Below are positions 40,916 through 48,950 of a stretch of DNA of 57,417 nucleotides, one piece after another. Origin of the DNA: Candidatus Aerophobota bacterium (GTDB taxonomy: Bacteria; Aerophobota; Aerophobia; Aerophobales; B3-G15); NCBI GenBank assembly GCA_030615365.1, contig JAUWZM010000007.1, positions 1 to 57,417 of the forward strand, given 5' to 3'. The position numbers and the translations under genes were made by a program. The notes under the pieces were generated by a model. It saw nothing but the letters and a program-made list of their open reading frames with translations, ran no database searches and was not told where the DNA came from. Numbering within the stretch: the first letter of the stretch is position 1; each line of letters opens with the position of its first letter.

Positions 40916-43900
40916 TTACACACGCATATTTTTTTCTCTTTTGTAAGGACATATCTTCTGGTAAGCACACCACCGACAAGACATATATTCCGGCTTCGCT
41001 TGATAAAACCGAGATCTTATACCAATAGCGGCCTGTTGAATTTTATTTATAGTGTGAGTAAGATTTTTTTCTTTTAACTCAGCCTCTCCCACCACTCCTG
41101 TCCCTAAAAAATAAAGCTCCACCTTTTTTGGTATCTTGCCAAATATTCTCTGATAGGCTAAGGCATAAATGGACAGTTGTAAACTCTCCCTGGCTCTTTT
41201 GTCAGCCTTTTTTTTATTTTCTATTGGCGATGATTTAAAATCAATGATGTAACTATCTCTTTCTATAATATCCACTCTATCCCATCGACCAGTAATGTGA
41301 TCTTTCCCCAGCATAAAATTAAATTCTTTTTCTATATAGGTGGGAAGAAGCTTCTCTTCCTCGGCTCTGTAGTAAAAGCTTTGCAGTGTCTTTCGACCTT
41401 CTTTTAGTCGTTCCCGTTCATGTTCTTCGCTCATAAACCCCTCATTTACCCAGGAATTTTCAAAGACCTGAATAACCTCTTCAATCTTTACCCCTCTCCC
41501 GGATAACTTCATCTTGTAGTAGTGCTGGACTGCATCATGAAGAGCTTTTCCGTATATCACCGCATGATGTTGTAAGATGGGCACCCGAAGCACATGAACA
41601 TACTTGTATTTTAAAGGGCAGGTGAGGTAATCATCTACCTGGAAATGACTTAAAGTGAGAACCTCATCATCGGGAATTTTTAAATAGGACCCCTCCTCTC
41701 CTCTTTCTTTAGGGGCACTCCTTTCAATAACTTCTAAAGCTGGAGTTTTACGAGAAGAAATTTTTTGAGAAGGCAAATTTAAAGCCTCCAGAACAAATCG
41801 AGATATCCTTTTTCCTCTTTTACCTCCATAGTCCTTCGCACTGGTAAGATAAAGCTCGTTCTTAGCTCTGGTCGTACCTACATAAAATAAACGTCTTTCC
41901 TCCTGGAGATGGAAATCTCCACTGGGAAGAATATCTTTGATTAAGTCTTCAGGCAAAGGGATGGGTTCTTTGCGGTAATTACTGGGAAATTTCATTTTTA
42001 CCAAACTTACCATGATAACTACAGGAAACTCAAGCCCCTTCGCTTTGTGAACGGTGAGGACATTTACAGCATCTGTGTCCATCTCAGCTTCAGCTACAGC
42101 GGGATTATCGCCAGCCTGGATAAGCAGGTCAAGATAGCTTACAAACTGGGCGGTTCTGTTATGGGTGATTAACCGAGATGTGTTCTGCACAAGATCAAAA
42201 AACTTAGCTATATTTCTTACCTTCTCCTCATTGGATAAAAAAGGAGAGCTGATTAAATTTTTCAAATAGCCACTCTTGGTAATAAAATGATAGAGGATCT
42301 CACCAGTAGATATCTTTATTGAGAGTTTAATATAACTTTCCAGGTCTTTTAACAGCGTATCAATAGTAGCTTTACTTTCCAGACAAATTTCCTCATCCAG
42401 AAGGGGTATCTCAGAAATATGGGAAAAGATGTGAAAGAGAGAGCGATTCTGGCGAGTAGCATAGTTCATGCAGAGGGTAAGGTCCTTAGCTGGCAGTTCA
42501 TAAATATCAGAAGAGGCTAAATAGTACAGGCTCACACTATCCCCAGGATTGGCTATTACTCTTAAAAAGGAAATTAAGAGACAAATCTCTTCTCTATCGT
42601 ATAAACCCTCATTTCCAGAAAATCTCCAGGGAATATCCTGCATATTTAACGCTCGAAGAAAGGGATTGGCATCGTTATTTGCTCTTACCAGGATGGCGAA
42701 GTCACTCCAGAGATAACCCTTTTGCCCTCTCCTTTCTTTAATTAAATTAGCTACTCTTTCAGCTTCGGAAAGAAGGGTATCGCAGTGTAGATGTTCCACT
42801 ATCCCCTTCTCTTTTTTCTGGGCAATGAGATGCTTGTCGATGTTGTTTTTAAATTCCAGGCGATCAGGATTGTTATGACTAATCAGCCTATACGCTGAAT
42901 CTAAAATAGACTGAGGAGAACGGTAGTTTTTAGTCAAAACTATTTGAGTGGCCCGGGGATAGGTACCTAAAAAACCTAAAATGTTACTTATGGCCGCGCC
43001 ACGGAACTTATAAATTGAGTTATGAACCACTATACCACTGGCTATGAAATTGTGAGTATTTCTTATCTCTAAATCATAAACTATTTCGGACTTAATTTCC
43101 TCGCTAACCTTCACTACTTTATCATAAATTATCTTTGATCCTTTCAAGACGGGCAGATAAAAACCTTTTAAAACATTTGATGCGGGTATAATTAGTGCTG
43201 GTTTATGTTGAATATTTAGAGTCCCCAGGGAAAACTTGCTCTCTATAATACCTCCGGTTATTTTTTTCAGATGTTCAGCTATTGCTCCCAGCCTTTTTAG
43301 ACTGGTACTGGCGATACGAACCCGTATTCCCTTTTTTGCTTTTGTTACAGGAATATTAGCCGAGTTTAGTTTTTTAATCACCTCTTCATTTGAAGTTTGA
43401 AGGGAAAGGTGATGGAGAACAGAAGGGTTATTTAGAGGTTTATCGCCTTTTGATTTTGCAGTATATTTTCGATGACAAACCTCAAGGTTAATCTTTATCC
43501 GGGTTTTGTCTCCTCGATTAACTCCATCCAAACAGAAATGATGAGAGTTAATATCTATCCTTAAATCCCTGGCTAATTTTTCCACCCCTTCCTCTGTGTT
43601 TAGCTCTTCATAAAGTTTTTCCAACCACTTATCAACTATAAATAGTCCATCTCGCGATTTAAAACAAACAGTGGGAATACCATATTTAAGAGACCAGAGG
43701 GTCTCAAAATATTTAGCTTCCTCTTGTTTTAAAAAACACCGAAGTCCAAGGATCTTATCAGCCGATCTTTCCAATCGGAGTCTTCCTGCTAAATCGTTAG
43801 TGGTTCCCATCCTCCATCCCAGTCCTTTTCTCCACATTAAATAGACATAGTAAAGGTTCTTATCAGGGGGAACCGGGGGAATAAAACAAAACATTTTATG

Positions 43901-44926
43901 ATTATCAGTAACTGCTATCTGAAACCCCTTCTCAGTCTGAAAAGTTAAAAAACGAGCATATTTTTTATTCTTAAAGATGCGGTTAACTTTTGAGTAACCA
44001 GTATAACCTTTACCTACAGCGGTGATTACCTCTTCGTCTACCGATATATTCTTAATCTTTTTTTCTCCACCTTTTGTTTTAACTAGAGTGCCTGGAGGGA
44101 GACATTGATCATCATCTCCTACAACGGTGATATTCTGGTGCTCCGTAGCTAAGAGCTTTACCAATTGGAATTGGCTATAGTTGGTATCCTGAAACTCATC
44201 AACCAGGATGTAGCGAAAACGCCTCTGGTAGCGTTTTAAAATAGCAGGGTGATTTCTGAAAAGCTTAAGGATGAGAGTTATTAAATCACCAAAATCAACC
44301 TTATTTTCCTGAGCTAAAAGTTCTTGATACCTTTGATAGGTGTGAGCAACTTCAAGCTCTCTTGTAGCTATCTCTGCAAGTTCGGTATTTTCTGGATTGT
44401 CCTTTGCCTCTTGCGTTAGTTTTTGAGCATAGTCTATATACTCCAACGGAGTAATATCCTCATCTTTCGCTCGGGAAATAAGGGTAAGAATAGCTTCGAT
44501 ATAGCGAGTTGGGTTCCCTAAGGGACGATAATAGGAAAGGGGGAATTTAAAAAGATGCTCTCGAAAAAGGATAATTTGCTCGGGAGGAGTCAAAACCTGG
44601 AAATCAGGAGAAAGACCTAACTCAAGAGCATTTTCTTTCAAGATTTTATCCCCAAAAGAATGAAAGGTGCTAATCCAGAAATCTGTATACCCATAAGGAA
44701 CCAGGACATCCACTCTCTCTTCCATTTCCATGGCTGCTTTATCGGTAAAGGTTAAGGCAAGGATCTCCTCCGGCTTAACTTTTTTGGTAGCTATAAGATG
44801 GGCAATGCGGATGGTGATGACTTGAGTTTTTCCTGTCCCTGCCCCAGCAACAACTAAAAGAGGTCCCTCTCCATGAGCTACTGCTTTTTTCTGTTCCGGA
44901 TTTAAACTTTTTAGTGCATCGAACAC
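40916..44926 (-). CDS. UvrD/Rep-type helicase fused to a PD-(D/E)XK Fe-S nuclease, with intein
   Basis: A 1336-residue precursor, 974 without its intein. SF1A helicase motifs: Walker A GAGTGKT (28-34), DEFQDT (243-248), motif III GDDDQ (270-274) split from SIYKFRGA, and the late VHKAKGLEFP and LFYVGTTRAK. The C-terminal part (about 1090-1336) is a RecB/AddB-like nuclease with His1130, Asp1216, Asp1229 and Lys1231. Cys1103 plus CRWCAYQKIC (1317, 1320, 1326) suggest a 4Fe-4S clasp. GTG start after GGGGAATAAAAA. It probably processes DNA ends in recombinational repair. The intein must be removed for the helicase to work. Confidence 0.93.
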   Translation of the reverse strand: MFDALKSLNPEQKKAVAHGEGPLLVVAGAGTGKTQVITIRIAHLIATKKVKPEEILALTFTDKAAMEMEERVDVLVPYGYTDFWISTFHSFGDKILKENALELGLSPDFQVLTPPEQIILFREHLFKFPLSYYRPLGNPTRYIEAILTLISRAKDEDITPLEYIDYAQKLTQEAKDNPENTELAEIATRELEVAHTYQRYQELLAQENKVDFGDLITLILKLFRNHPAILKRYQRRFRYILVDEFQDTNYSQFQLVKLLATEHQNITVVGDDDQCLPPGTLVKTKGGEKKIKNISVDEEVITAVGKGYTGYSKVNRIFKNKKYARFLTFQTEKGFQIAVTDNHKMFCFIPPVPPDKNLYYVYLMWRKGLGWRMGTTNDLAGRLRLERSADKILGLRCFLKQEEAKYFETLWSLKYGIPTVCFKSRDGLFIVDKWLEKLYEELNTEEGVEKLARDLRIDINSHHFCLDGVNRGDKTRIKINLEVCHRKYTAKSKGDKPLNNPSVLHHLSLQTSNEEVIKKLNSANIPVTKAKKGIRVRIASTSLKRLGAIAEHLKKITGGIIESKFSLGTLNIQHKPALIIPASNVLKGFYLPVLKGSKIIYDKVVKVSEEIKSEIVYDLEIRNTHNFIASGIVVHNSIYKFRGAAISNILGFLGTYPRATQIVLTKNYRSPQSILDSAYRLISHNNPDRLEFKNNIDKHLIAQKKEKGIVEHLHCDTLLSEAERVANLIKERRGQKGYLWSDFAILVRANNDANPFLRALNMQDIPWRFSGNEGLYDREEICLLISFLRVIANPGDSVSLYYLASSDIYELPAKDLTLCMNYATRQNRSLFHIFSHISEIPLLDEEICLESKATIDTLLKDLESYIKLSIKISTGEILYHFITKSGYLKNLISSPFLSNEEKVRNIAKFFDLVQNTSRLITHNRTAQFVSYLDLLIQAGDNPAVAEAEMDTDAVNVLTVHKAKGLEFPVVIMVSLVKMKFPSNYRKEPIPLPEDLIKDILPSGDFHLQEERRLFYVGTTRAKNELYLTSAKDYGGKRGKRISRFVLEALNLPSQKISSRKTPALEVIERSAPKERGEEGSYLKIPDDEVLTLSHFQVDDYLTCPLKYKYVHVLRVPILQHHAVIYGKALHDAVQHYYKMKLSGRGVKIEEVIQVFENSWVNEGFMSEEHERERLKEGRKTLQSFYYRAEEEKLLPTYIEKEFNFMLGKDHITGRWDRVDIIERDSYIIDFKSSPIENKKKADKRARESLQLSIYALAYQRIFGKIPKKVELYFLGTGVVGEAELKEKNLTHTINKIQQAAIGIRSRFYQAKPEYMSCRWCAYQKICPYKREKNMRV
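43019..44104 (-). mobile_element. Intein in the helicase, with GIY-YIG-like domain
   Basis: Residues 275-636 (362 residues) of the precursor. It begins CLPPGTLVKTKGG (block A) and has AVTDNHKMFC (block B). It ends VYDLEIRNTHNFIASG then IVVHN before Ser637. Between the splicing blocks, residues 359-420 read like a GIY-YIG nuclease: LYYVYLM, then WRMGTTNDLAGRLRLE (Arg382) and YFETLWSLKYG (Glu408). There is no LAGLIDADG motif. The insertion splits helicase motif III, a highly conserved site that is a typical homing target. Confidence 0.88.
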
Positions 44927-45045
44927 TTTTTATTCCCCAATGGCAATAGTTAGACTTTTAAAAAGTCTTAACCTGAGTTCGGTAATTTGAATAATGGTCA
45001 TCAAGCTTATCCTATGGTATCACTCTGAGTCTAATTTTCGTATAA

Positions 45046-45099
45046 GTAGCCGCAACCTTCAGGTTGCGGTGTTTTGCGCAGGCTAAAGCCTGCGGCTAC
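45046..45099. repeat. BIME of the REP family (GTAGCCGC)
   Basis: GTAGCCGC and GCGGCTAC enclose the hairpins GCAACC-ttca..-GGTTGC and GCAGGCT-aa-AGCCTGC. Head-to-head REP arrangement with GTAG tetranucleotides. Confidence 0.65.
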
Positions 45100-45159
45100 T
45101 TTCATAAAAATCAAATTTTGTAGAATAACTTTTCTTACGAGAAAAAAATATTTCTCAAT

Positions 45160-45234
45160 GGGTAGGGGCGACTTTAGTCGCCCTCTGCAAAGTAAGAACT
45201 GAAAGCTATTGGGAGGCTAAAGCCTCCCCTACCC
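45160..45234. repeat. BIME of the REP family (GTAGGGGCGAC)
   Basis: The outer stem GGGTAGGGG/CCCCTACCC encloses two hairpins with TTTA and CTAA apices. The 48809-48883 unit is its counterpart in the right composite copy. Confidence 0.65.
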
Positions 45235-45332
45235 AGGCGAAGAGTTTTTGCCAGTTTACCGAATCTGGGCTTAACTATTACAATTATAAATCATATTAGC
45301 GAAAAGACAAGATAGAGGGAAATTGATCATTC

Positions 45333-45361
45333 TTGACGAAAATTTTTAATAGGATTATAAT
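45333..45361 (+). promoter_or_regulatory. Sigma70 promoter of the pyrRBC operon
   Basis: TTGACG (45333-45338), exactly 17 bases, TATAAT (45356-45361). The predicted start is near 45368, so the pyrR leader is about 275 bases and contains the whole GTWAC-ended repeat copy C plus the hairpin at 45606. Confidence 0.75.
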
Positions 45362-45398
45362 ACATATAGCGAGCTGACAAAATAAATGGACACAAAAC

Positions 45399-45576
45399 GT
45401 AACAGTTCAGGCCACTAAGTCACCAAGGCACAAAGAAGTGATATGAATTTTAAACCCCTATTGGAAAGAGAAGAATGTATTGCTAAAAAAATTAACCACT
45501 GAATACACAGAGGACGCTAAAAATTTTAAGACCGGGTTTACTTGGTGTCTTCGTGTCTTGGTGGCTCAATAGTAAC
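45399..45576 (+). repeat. GTWAC-ended repeat, copy C (178 bp)
   Basis: It begins GTAACAGTTCAGGCCACTAA and ends TTGGTGGCTCAATAGTAAC. It aligns with copies A and B along its length. It stands inside the predicted 5' leader of pyrRBC. No matching target duplication is visible at this copy. Confidence 0.85.
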
Positions 45577-45605
45577 TAAAAAAGAAAAATTTTTATAGGG
45601 AAGGC

Positions 45606-45636
45606 CCTCCTTGCATCGGCAAAGGAGGTCTTTTAT
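45606..45636 (+). promoter_or_regulatory. Leader hairpin with T tract before pyrR (candidate attenuator)
   Basis: CCTCCTTGC (45606-45614), loop ATCG, GCAAAGGAGG (45619-45628) form a 9-bp stem with one bulged A, followed by TCTTTTAT. This looks like an intrinsic terminator just upstream of pyrR. The 3' arm contains AAAGGAGG, the only good ribosome binding sequence near the start, so translation could also be masked. PyrR attenuation of pyr operons is established in Firmicutes. The canonical PyrR-binding loop was not recognised here. Confidence 0.55.
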
Positions 45637-45643
45637 AAGAAAA

Positions 45644-46183
45644 ATGAAATTAATGAGTAAAGAGCAAATAGAAAAAGTTATTTTAAAACTTTCCCAGGAA
45701 ATTTTGGAGAGAAACAAGGATGTTCAGGACTTACGTATAGTAGGCATTCAGCGTCGGGGAGCTGTTCTGGGAAAGCGAATAAGTAAGATGATAGAAAAGA
45801 TCAAAGGGAGGGGTGTTCTCATTGGAAGTATAGATATTACCTTTTATCGAGATGATCTTAGCCGAATAGCCTATCAACCAATAGCAAGAGGCACACATAT
45901 CCCTTTTTCTGTTGACGATGCACAAATAATACTTGTGGACGATGTTCTCTATACGGGTAGAACTGTAAGGGCAGCTATAGATAGCCTGTTAGATTTGGGG
46001 CGTCCTCAAAAAGTTGAACTGGCAGTACTAATAGACAGAGGGCATAGGGAACTTCCTATTCAACCTCAATATATAGGGAGAAAAATATCCACCTCACCCG
46101 AGGAGATGATTGAGGTCAAGGTAGAAGAGATAGATGGAAAGGAGGAAGTGTCGCTTTTAAAAAGAAGTGAAAATGAGTTTTGA
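45644..46183 (+). CDS. pyrR: PyrR regulator/uracil phosphoribosyltransferase
   Basis: A 179-residue phosphoribosyltransferase-fold protein. The PRPP loop is [29 protein letters not shown] and the early [13 protein letters not shown] are PyrR hallmarks. It binds pyr mRNA leaders in response to UMP and has weak uracil phosphoribosyltransferase activity. It heads pyrR-pyrB-pyrC. I start at the ATG at 45644. An ATG at 45653 is possible, and a TTG at 45611 lies inside the leader hairpin and is unlikely. The AAAGGAGG 15 bases upstream is farther than usual. Confidence 0.92.
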   Translation: MKLMSKEQIEKVILKLSQEILERNKDVQDLRIVGIQRRGAVLGKRISKMIEKIKGRGVLIGSIDITFYRDDLSRIAYQPIARGTHIPFSVDDAQIILVDDVLYTGRTVRAAIDSLLDLGRPQKVELAVLIDRGHRELPIQPQYIGRKISTSPEEMIEVKVEEIDGKEEVSLLKRSENEF

Positions 46184-47093
46184 GCGAAAAGACCTTTTAG
46201 GGATAGAGGAGCTTACCTCTGAAGAAATATATTTTATTTTGGATACAGCTAAATCTTTTCGCCAAATTCTGGACCGCCCCATAAAGAAAGTTCCTACCTT
46301 ACGAGGAAAAACTGTGGCTAATCTTTTTTTTGAACCCAGTACTCGAACAAGGATATCCTTTGAACTGGCTGCCAAGAGGCTTAATGCCGATGTGGTGAGT
46401 TTTTCCTCCGCCACCAGTAGCGTAGTGAAGGGAGAGAGCCTTTTAGATACAGTTAAAAATATTATGGCTATGAGGGTTGACTGTTTTGTTGTTCGTCATT
46501 CTACTCCTGGAGTCCCCCATCTTTTAGCGAAGAATTTGCCTGTATCAATAATTAATGCTGGGGATGGTTCACATGAACACCCAACCCAAGCCTTACTTGA
46601 CCTTTACACTATTAGAGAAAAAAAGGGAAAAATTCAAGATTTGCAGGTTGTCATAATAGGCGATATAACCCATTCCCGGGTAGCCCGTTCTGATATATGG
46701 GCTCTGGGAAAATTAGGTGCCAAGGTGAGAATATGTGGACCTCCCACTTTTATCCCTCCCCAAATTGATAAAACAGGAGTTAAGGTTTTTTATTCAGTTG
46801 AGGAAGCAATAAGAGGGGTTGATGTGGTAATGATGTTGAGGATTCAAAGAGAAAGACAGGATAGATGCTTTTTCCCTTCTTTGCGTGAGTACAGAGAATT
46901 TTTTTCCTTAAATGAGGCAAGATTGAGTTTAGCAAAACCAGAAGCGATAGTAATGCATCCTGGACCTGTAGATAGAGGAGTTGAGCTTCCGGTTGCTCTT
47001 GCTGATGGGAAAAGAAGCGTTATTTTAGATCAGGTAACCAATGGCGTCGCAGTAAGAATGGCTGTTCTTTATCTGCTGTTAGGAAGCAAATAA
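46173..47093 (+). CDS. pyrB: Aspartate carbamoyltransferase catalytic chain
   Basis: A 306-residue enzyme forming carbamoyl aspartate, the committed pyrimidine step. [18 protein letters not shown] holds the carbamoyl-phosphate loop. [29 protein letters not shown] and [12 protein letters not shown] follow in the expected order. No pyrI regulatory chain is present. The ATG at 46173 overlaps the pyrR end by 11 bases, implying translational coupling; a GTG two codons earlier is an alternative. Confidence 0.95.
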   Translation: MSFERKDLLGIEELTSEEIYFILDTAKSFRQILDRPIKKVPTLRGKTVANLFFEPSTRTRISFELAAKRLNADVVSFSSATSSVVKGESLLDTVKNIMAMRVDCFVVRHSTPGVPHLLAKNLPVSIINAGDGSHEHPTQALLDLYTIREKKGKIQDLQVVIIGDITHSRVARSDIWALGKLGAKVRICGPPTFIPPQIDKTGVKVFYSVEEAIRGVDVVMMLRIQRERQDRCFFPSLREYREFFSLNEARLSLAKPEAIVMHPGPVDRGVELPVALADGKRSVILDQVTNGVAVRMAVLYLLLGSK

Positions 47094-47392
47094 TGGGCTA
47101 TAAGGTTAAGGTTGAGGGTGAAGGTGAAGGCTAAGGTTGAGGTTAAGGCTAAAGGCAAACCAGAAAAACCAGACAAACCTAATAGACTGAACAGACCAAA
47201 TCAACGAGATAAAATTCTCATGAAAAAATATGAAATCACTAAAGTGTACAGCGCAGAGGGAAGAGAAGATGTGATGTGTGATGTGTAAATGGGTAAAAAC
47301 TTCATCACTCATTACTTATCACATATTACAGTTATTTGTGTCCTCTGTGGTTAAGTTTTGACACAACTCGAGATAAAAGGTGAAAGGTAAAA
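47094..47392. repeat. Low-complexity spacer between pyrB and pyrC
   Basis: The first half is degenerate AAGGTTRAGG-type tandem words (47100-47155), then CCAGAAAAACCAGACAAACC-type words. The second half has GATGTGTGATGTGTAAATGG and AAAAACTTCATCACTCATTA words shared with 18440-18475, and it ends in a TTTGTGTCCTCTGTGGTTAA half-repeat. No gene. GTGAAAGGT before pyrC is the ribosome site. Confidence 0.55.
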
Positions 47393-48667
47393 ATGTCTCT
47401 TTTGATTAAAGGGGGAAGAGTGGTAGATCCGGCAAGCGCTACTGATGAGATTCTGGATATTTTTATCCAGGGAGAAAAAATTGTAGAGCTCGGTAAAAAT
47501 ATTAATCTCTCAGTAAAAAAGATAATTGATGCCACAGGTAGTATAATTGTTCCAGGACTGGTAGATATGCACGCTCATCTAAGGGATCCGGGAAGGGAAG
47601 ATGAGGAAACTATCAGAAGTGGAACATTAGCTGCTGCCAAAGGAGGATTTACCACTGTATGTTGTATGCCTAATACGTATCCTGTGATAGATGATCCCTC
47701 TTTAGTTCACTATATTCTCACAAAGACAGAAAAAGAAGGTGTGATAGAAGTCCTGCCCATAGCTGCTATTAGTAAAAATGAGGAAGGTGAGGCTCTTACA
47801 GAAATGGATAGGTTGAGGCAGGCAGGAGCAGTTAGTTTTTCCGATGATGGAAAGTGGGTAAGGGATACTCATCTTATGCGCAGAGCCTTAGAGTATGTTA
47901 AAATGCTAAATCTTCCCTTGATCTCTCACTGCGAGGATGAGGATTTGAGCAAAGATGGGGTAATGAACGAGGGATTCTTTTCTACTATTTTGGGCTTGCC
48001 AGGGATCCCAGGGGAAGCGGAGGAGATAGCTGTGTTTAGAGATATTTGCTTAGCTCAGCTCGCTAATTCCTCGCTTCACATTGCCCATATTTCAACTCGT
48101 AGTTCTTTAAATCTTGTGAGAGAAGCTAAAAAAAGGAGGATTAGAGTTACCTGCGAGGTTACCCCTCATCATTTTACTTTATCTGAGGAGATAGTGAAAA
48201 GTTTTGATACGAATACCAGGGTAAATCCTCCTTTAAGGGAAAGAGATGATGTAGATGCTATGCAAGAAGGTTTAAAAGATGGTAGCATCGAGGTGATTGC
48301 TACTGACCATGCTCCTCACGCTCCCGAGGAAAAGGAGTTGGCGTATACCTTAGCTCCCTCTGGCATTATTGGTCTGGAAACATCTTTAGGCTTGGTGATA
48401 AAGGAGCTGGTTAAGCCAGGAATTTTGACCTTACCAGGGGCCATTGCCAAGCTTACTGTAAATCCGGCTCGCATTTTAAATTTGGACAGAGGGAGTATCA
48501 GGGAAGAGGAATTAGCTAATTTAGCCATATTTAATTTAAATGAAGAGTGGCAAGTAAAGGAGGAAGACTTTCTTTCGTTAAGTAAAAACTCCCCCTTTAT
48601 TGGATGGAGCCTGCCGGCAAAGGTAAAATGGACAATTTTTAAAGGCAGGGTAGTGTATCAGTCCTGA
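47393..48667 (+). CDS. pyrC: Dihydroorotase
   Basis: A 424-residue zinc amidohydrolase that cyclises carbamoyl aspartate to dihydroorotate. VDMHAHLRDPGRE (metal His pair and substrate Arg) is near residue 58. GGFTTVCCMPNTYPVID follows, then the bridging-ligand region. ISHCEDEDL, LHIAHISTRSS and ATDHAPHAPEEK (metal Asp) complete it. It is class I, longer than the E. coli PyrC type. The gene follows pyrB after a 299-base repetitive spacer, longer than the overlap within pyrRB. pyrDK lie elsewhere in the window, and carAB, pyrE and pyrF are not seen. Confidence 0.95.
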   Translation: MSLLIKGGRVVDPASATDEILDIFIQGEKIVELGKNINLSVKKIIDATGSIIVPGLVDMHAHLRDPGREDEETIRSGTLAAAKGGFTTVCCMPNTYPVIDDPSLVHYILTKTEKEGVIEVLPIAAISKNEEGEALTEMDRLRQAGAVSFSDDGKWVRDTHLMRRALEYVKMLNLPLISHCEDEDLSKDGVMNEGFFSTILGLPGIPGEAEEIAVFRDICLAQLANSSLHIAHISTRSSLNLVREAKKRRIRVTCEVTPHHFTLSEEIVKSFDTNTRVNPPLRERDDVDAMQEGLKDGSIEVIATDHAPHAPEEKELAYTLAPSGIIGLETSLGLVIKELVKPGILTLPGAIAKLTVNPARILNLDRGSIREEELANLAIFNLNEEWQVKEEDFLSLSKNSPFIGWSLPAKVKWTIFKGRVVYQS

Positions 48668-48681
48668 TGAATAAAAAAAGA

Positions 48682-48921
48682 TAATCCTGAATTCGGCAAT
48701 CTGAATAATGATCGCTAATCTTATCCTGGAATATAGCCTTTAAGCAGAAATGTAATGCAGACCTTCAGGTCTGCCAGAATTTATCAGGTCTAAAGACCTG
48801 AGCTACTCGGGTAAGGGCGACTTTAGTCGCCCTTTGTAAAGCAAGGACTGAAAGATATCAGGAGGCTAAAGCCTTCCTTACTCATGAAATAGTTTTTATA
48901 GTTTACCGAATCTGGGATTAA
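48682..48921 (+). repeat. Composite repeat, right copy, with two BIMEs
   Basis: The ends ATAATCCTGAATTCGGCAA and the complement of TTAATCCCAGATTCGGTAA match the ends of 44968-45274 in the same orientation. Inside are GCAGACCTTCAGGTCTGC with CAGGTCTAAAGACCTG (48755-48806), and GGGCGACTTTAGTCGCCC with GGAGGCTAAAGCCTTCC (48809-48883). It is shorter than the left copy. Confidence 0.65.
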
Positions 48922-48950
48922 TTTAGTCGTTGCATTAACCCCAAAGTTTT

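Larger units (their letters stand above)
44968..45274 (+). repeat. Composite repeat, left copy, with two BIMEs
   Basis: The ends TTAACCTGAGTTCGGTAA and the complement of TTAAGCCCAGATTCGGTAA are imperfect inverted repeats. It contains BIMEs at 45046-45099 (GTAGCCGC/GCGGCTAC around two hairpins) and 45160-45234 (GGGTAGGGG/CCCCTACCC around GGGCGACTTTAGTCGCCC and GGGAGGCTAAAGCCTCCC). A second copy in the same orientation is at 48682-48921, so the pair brackets pyrRBC. Confidence 0.7.

Noticed and set aside
45046..48883. CRISPR array
   Set aside because: The palindromic units vary in sequence, come in inverted pairs and lack regular spacing; no cas genes are present.
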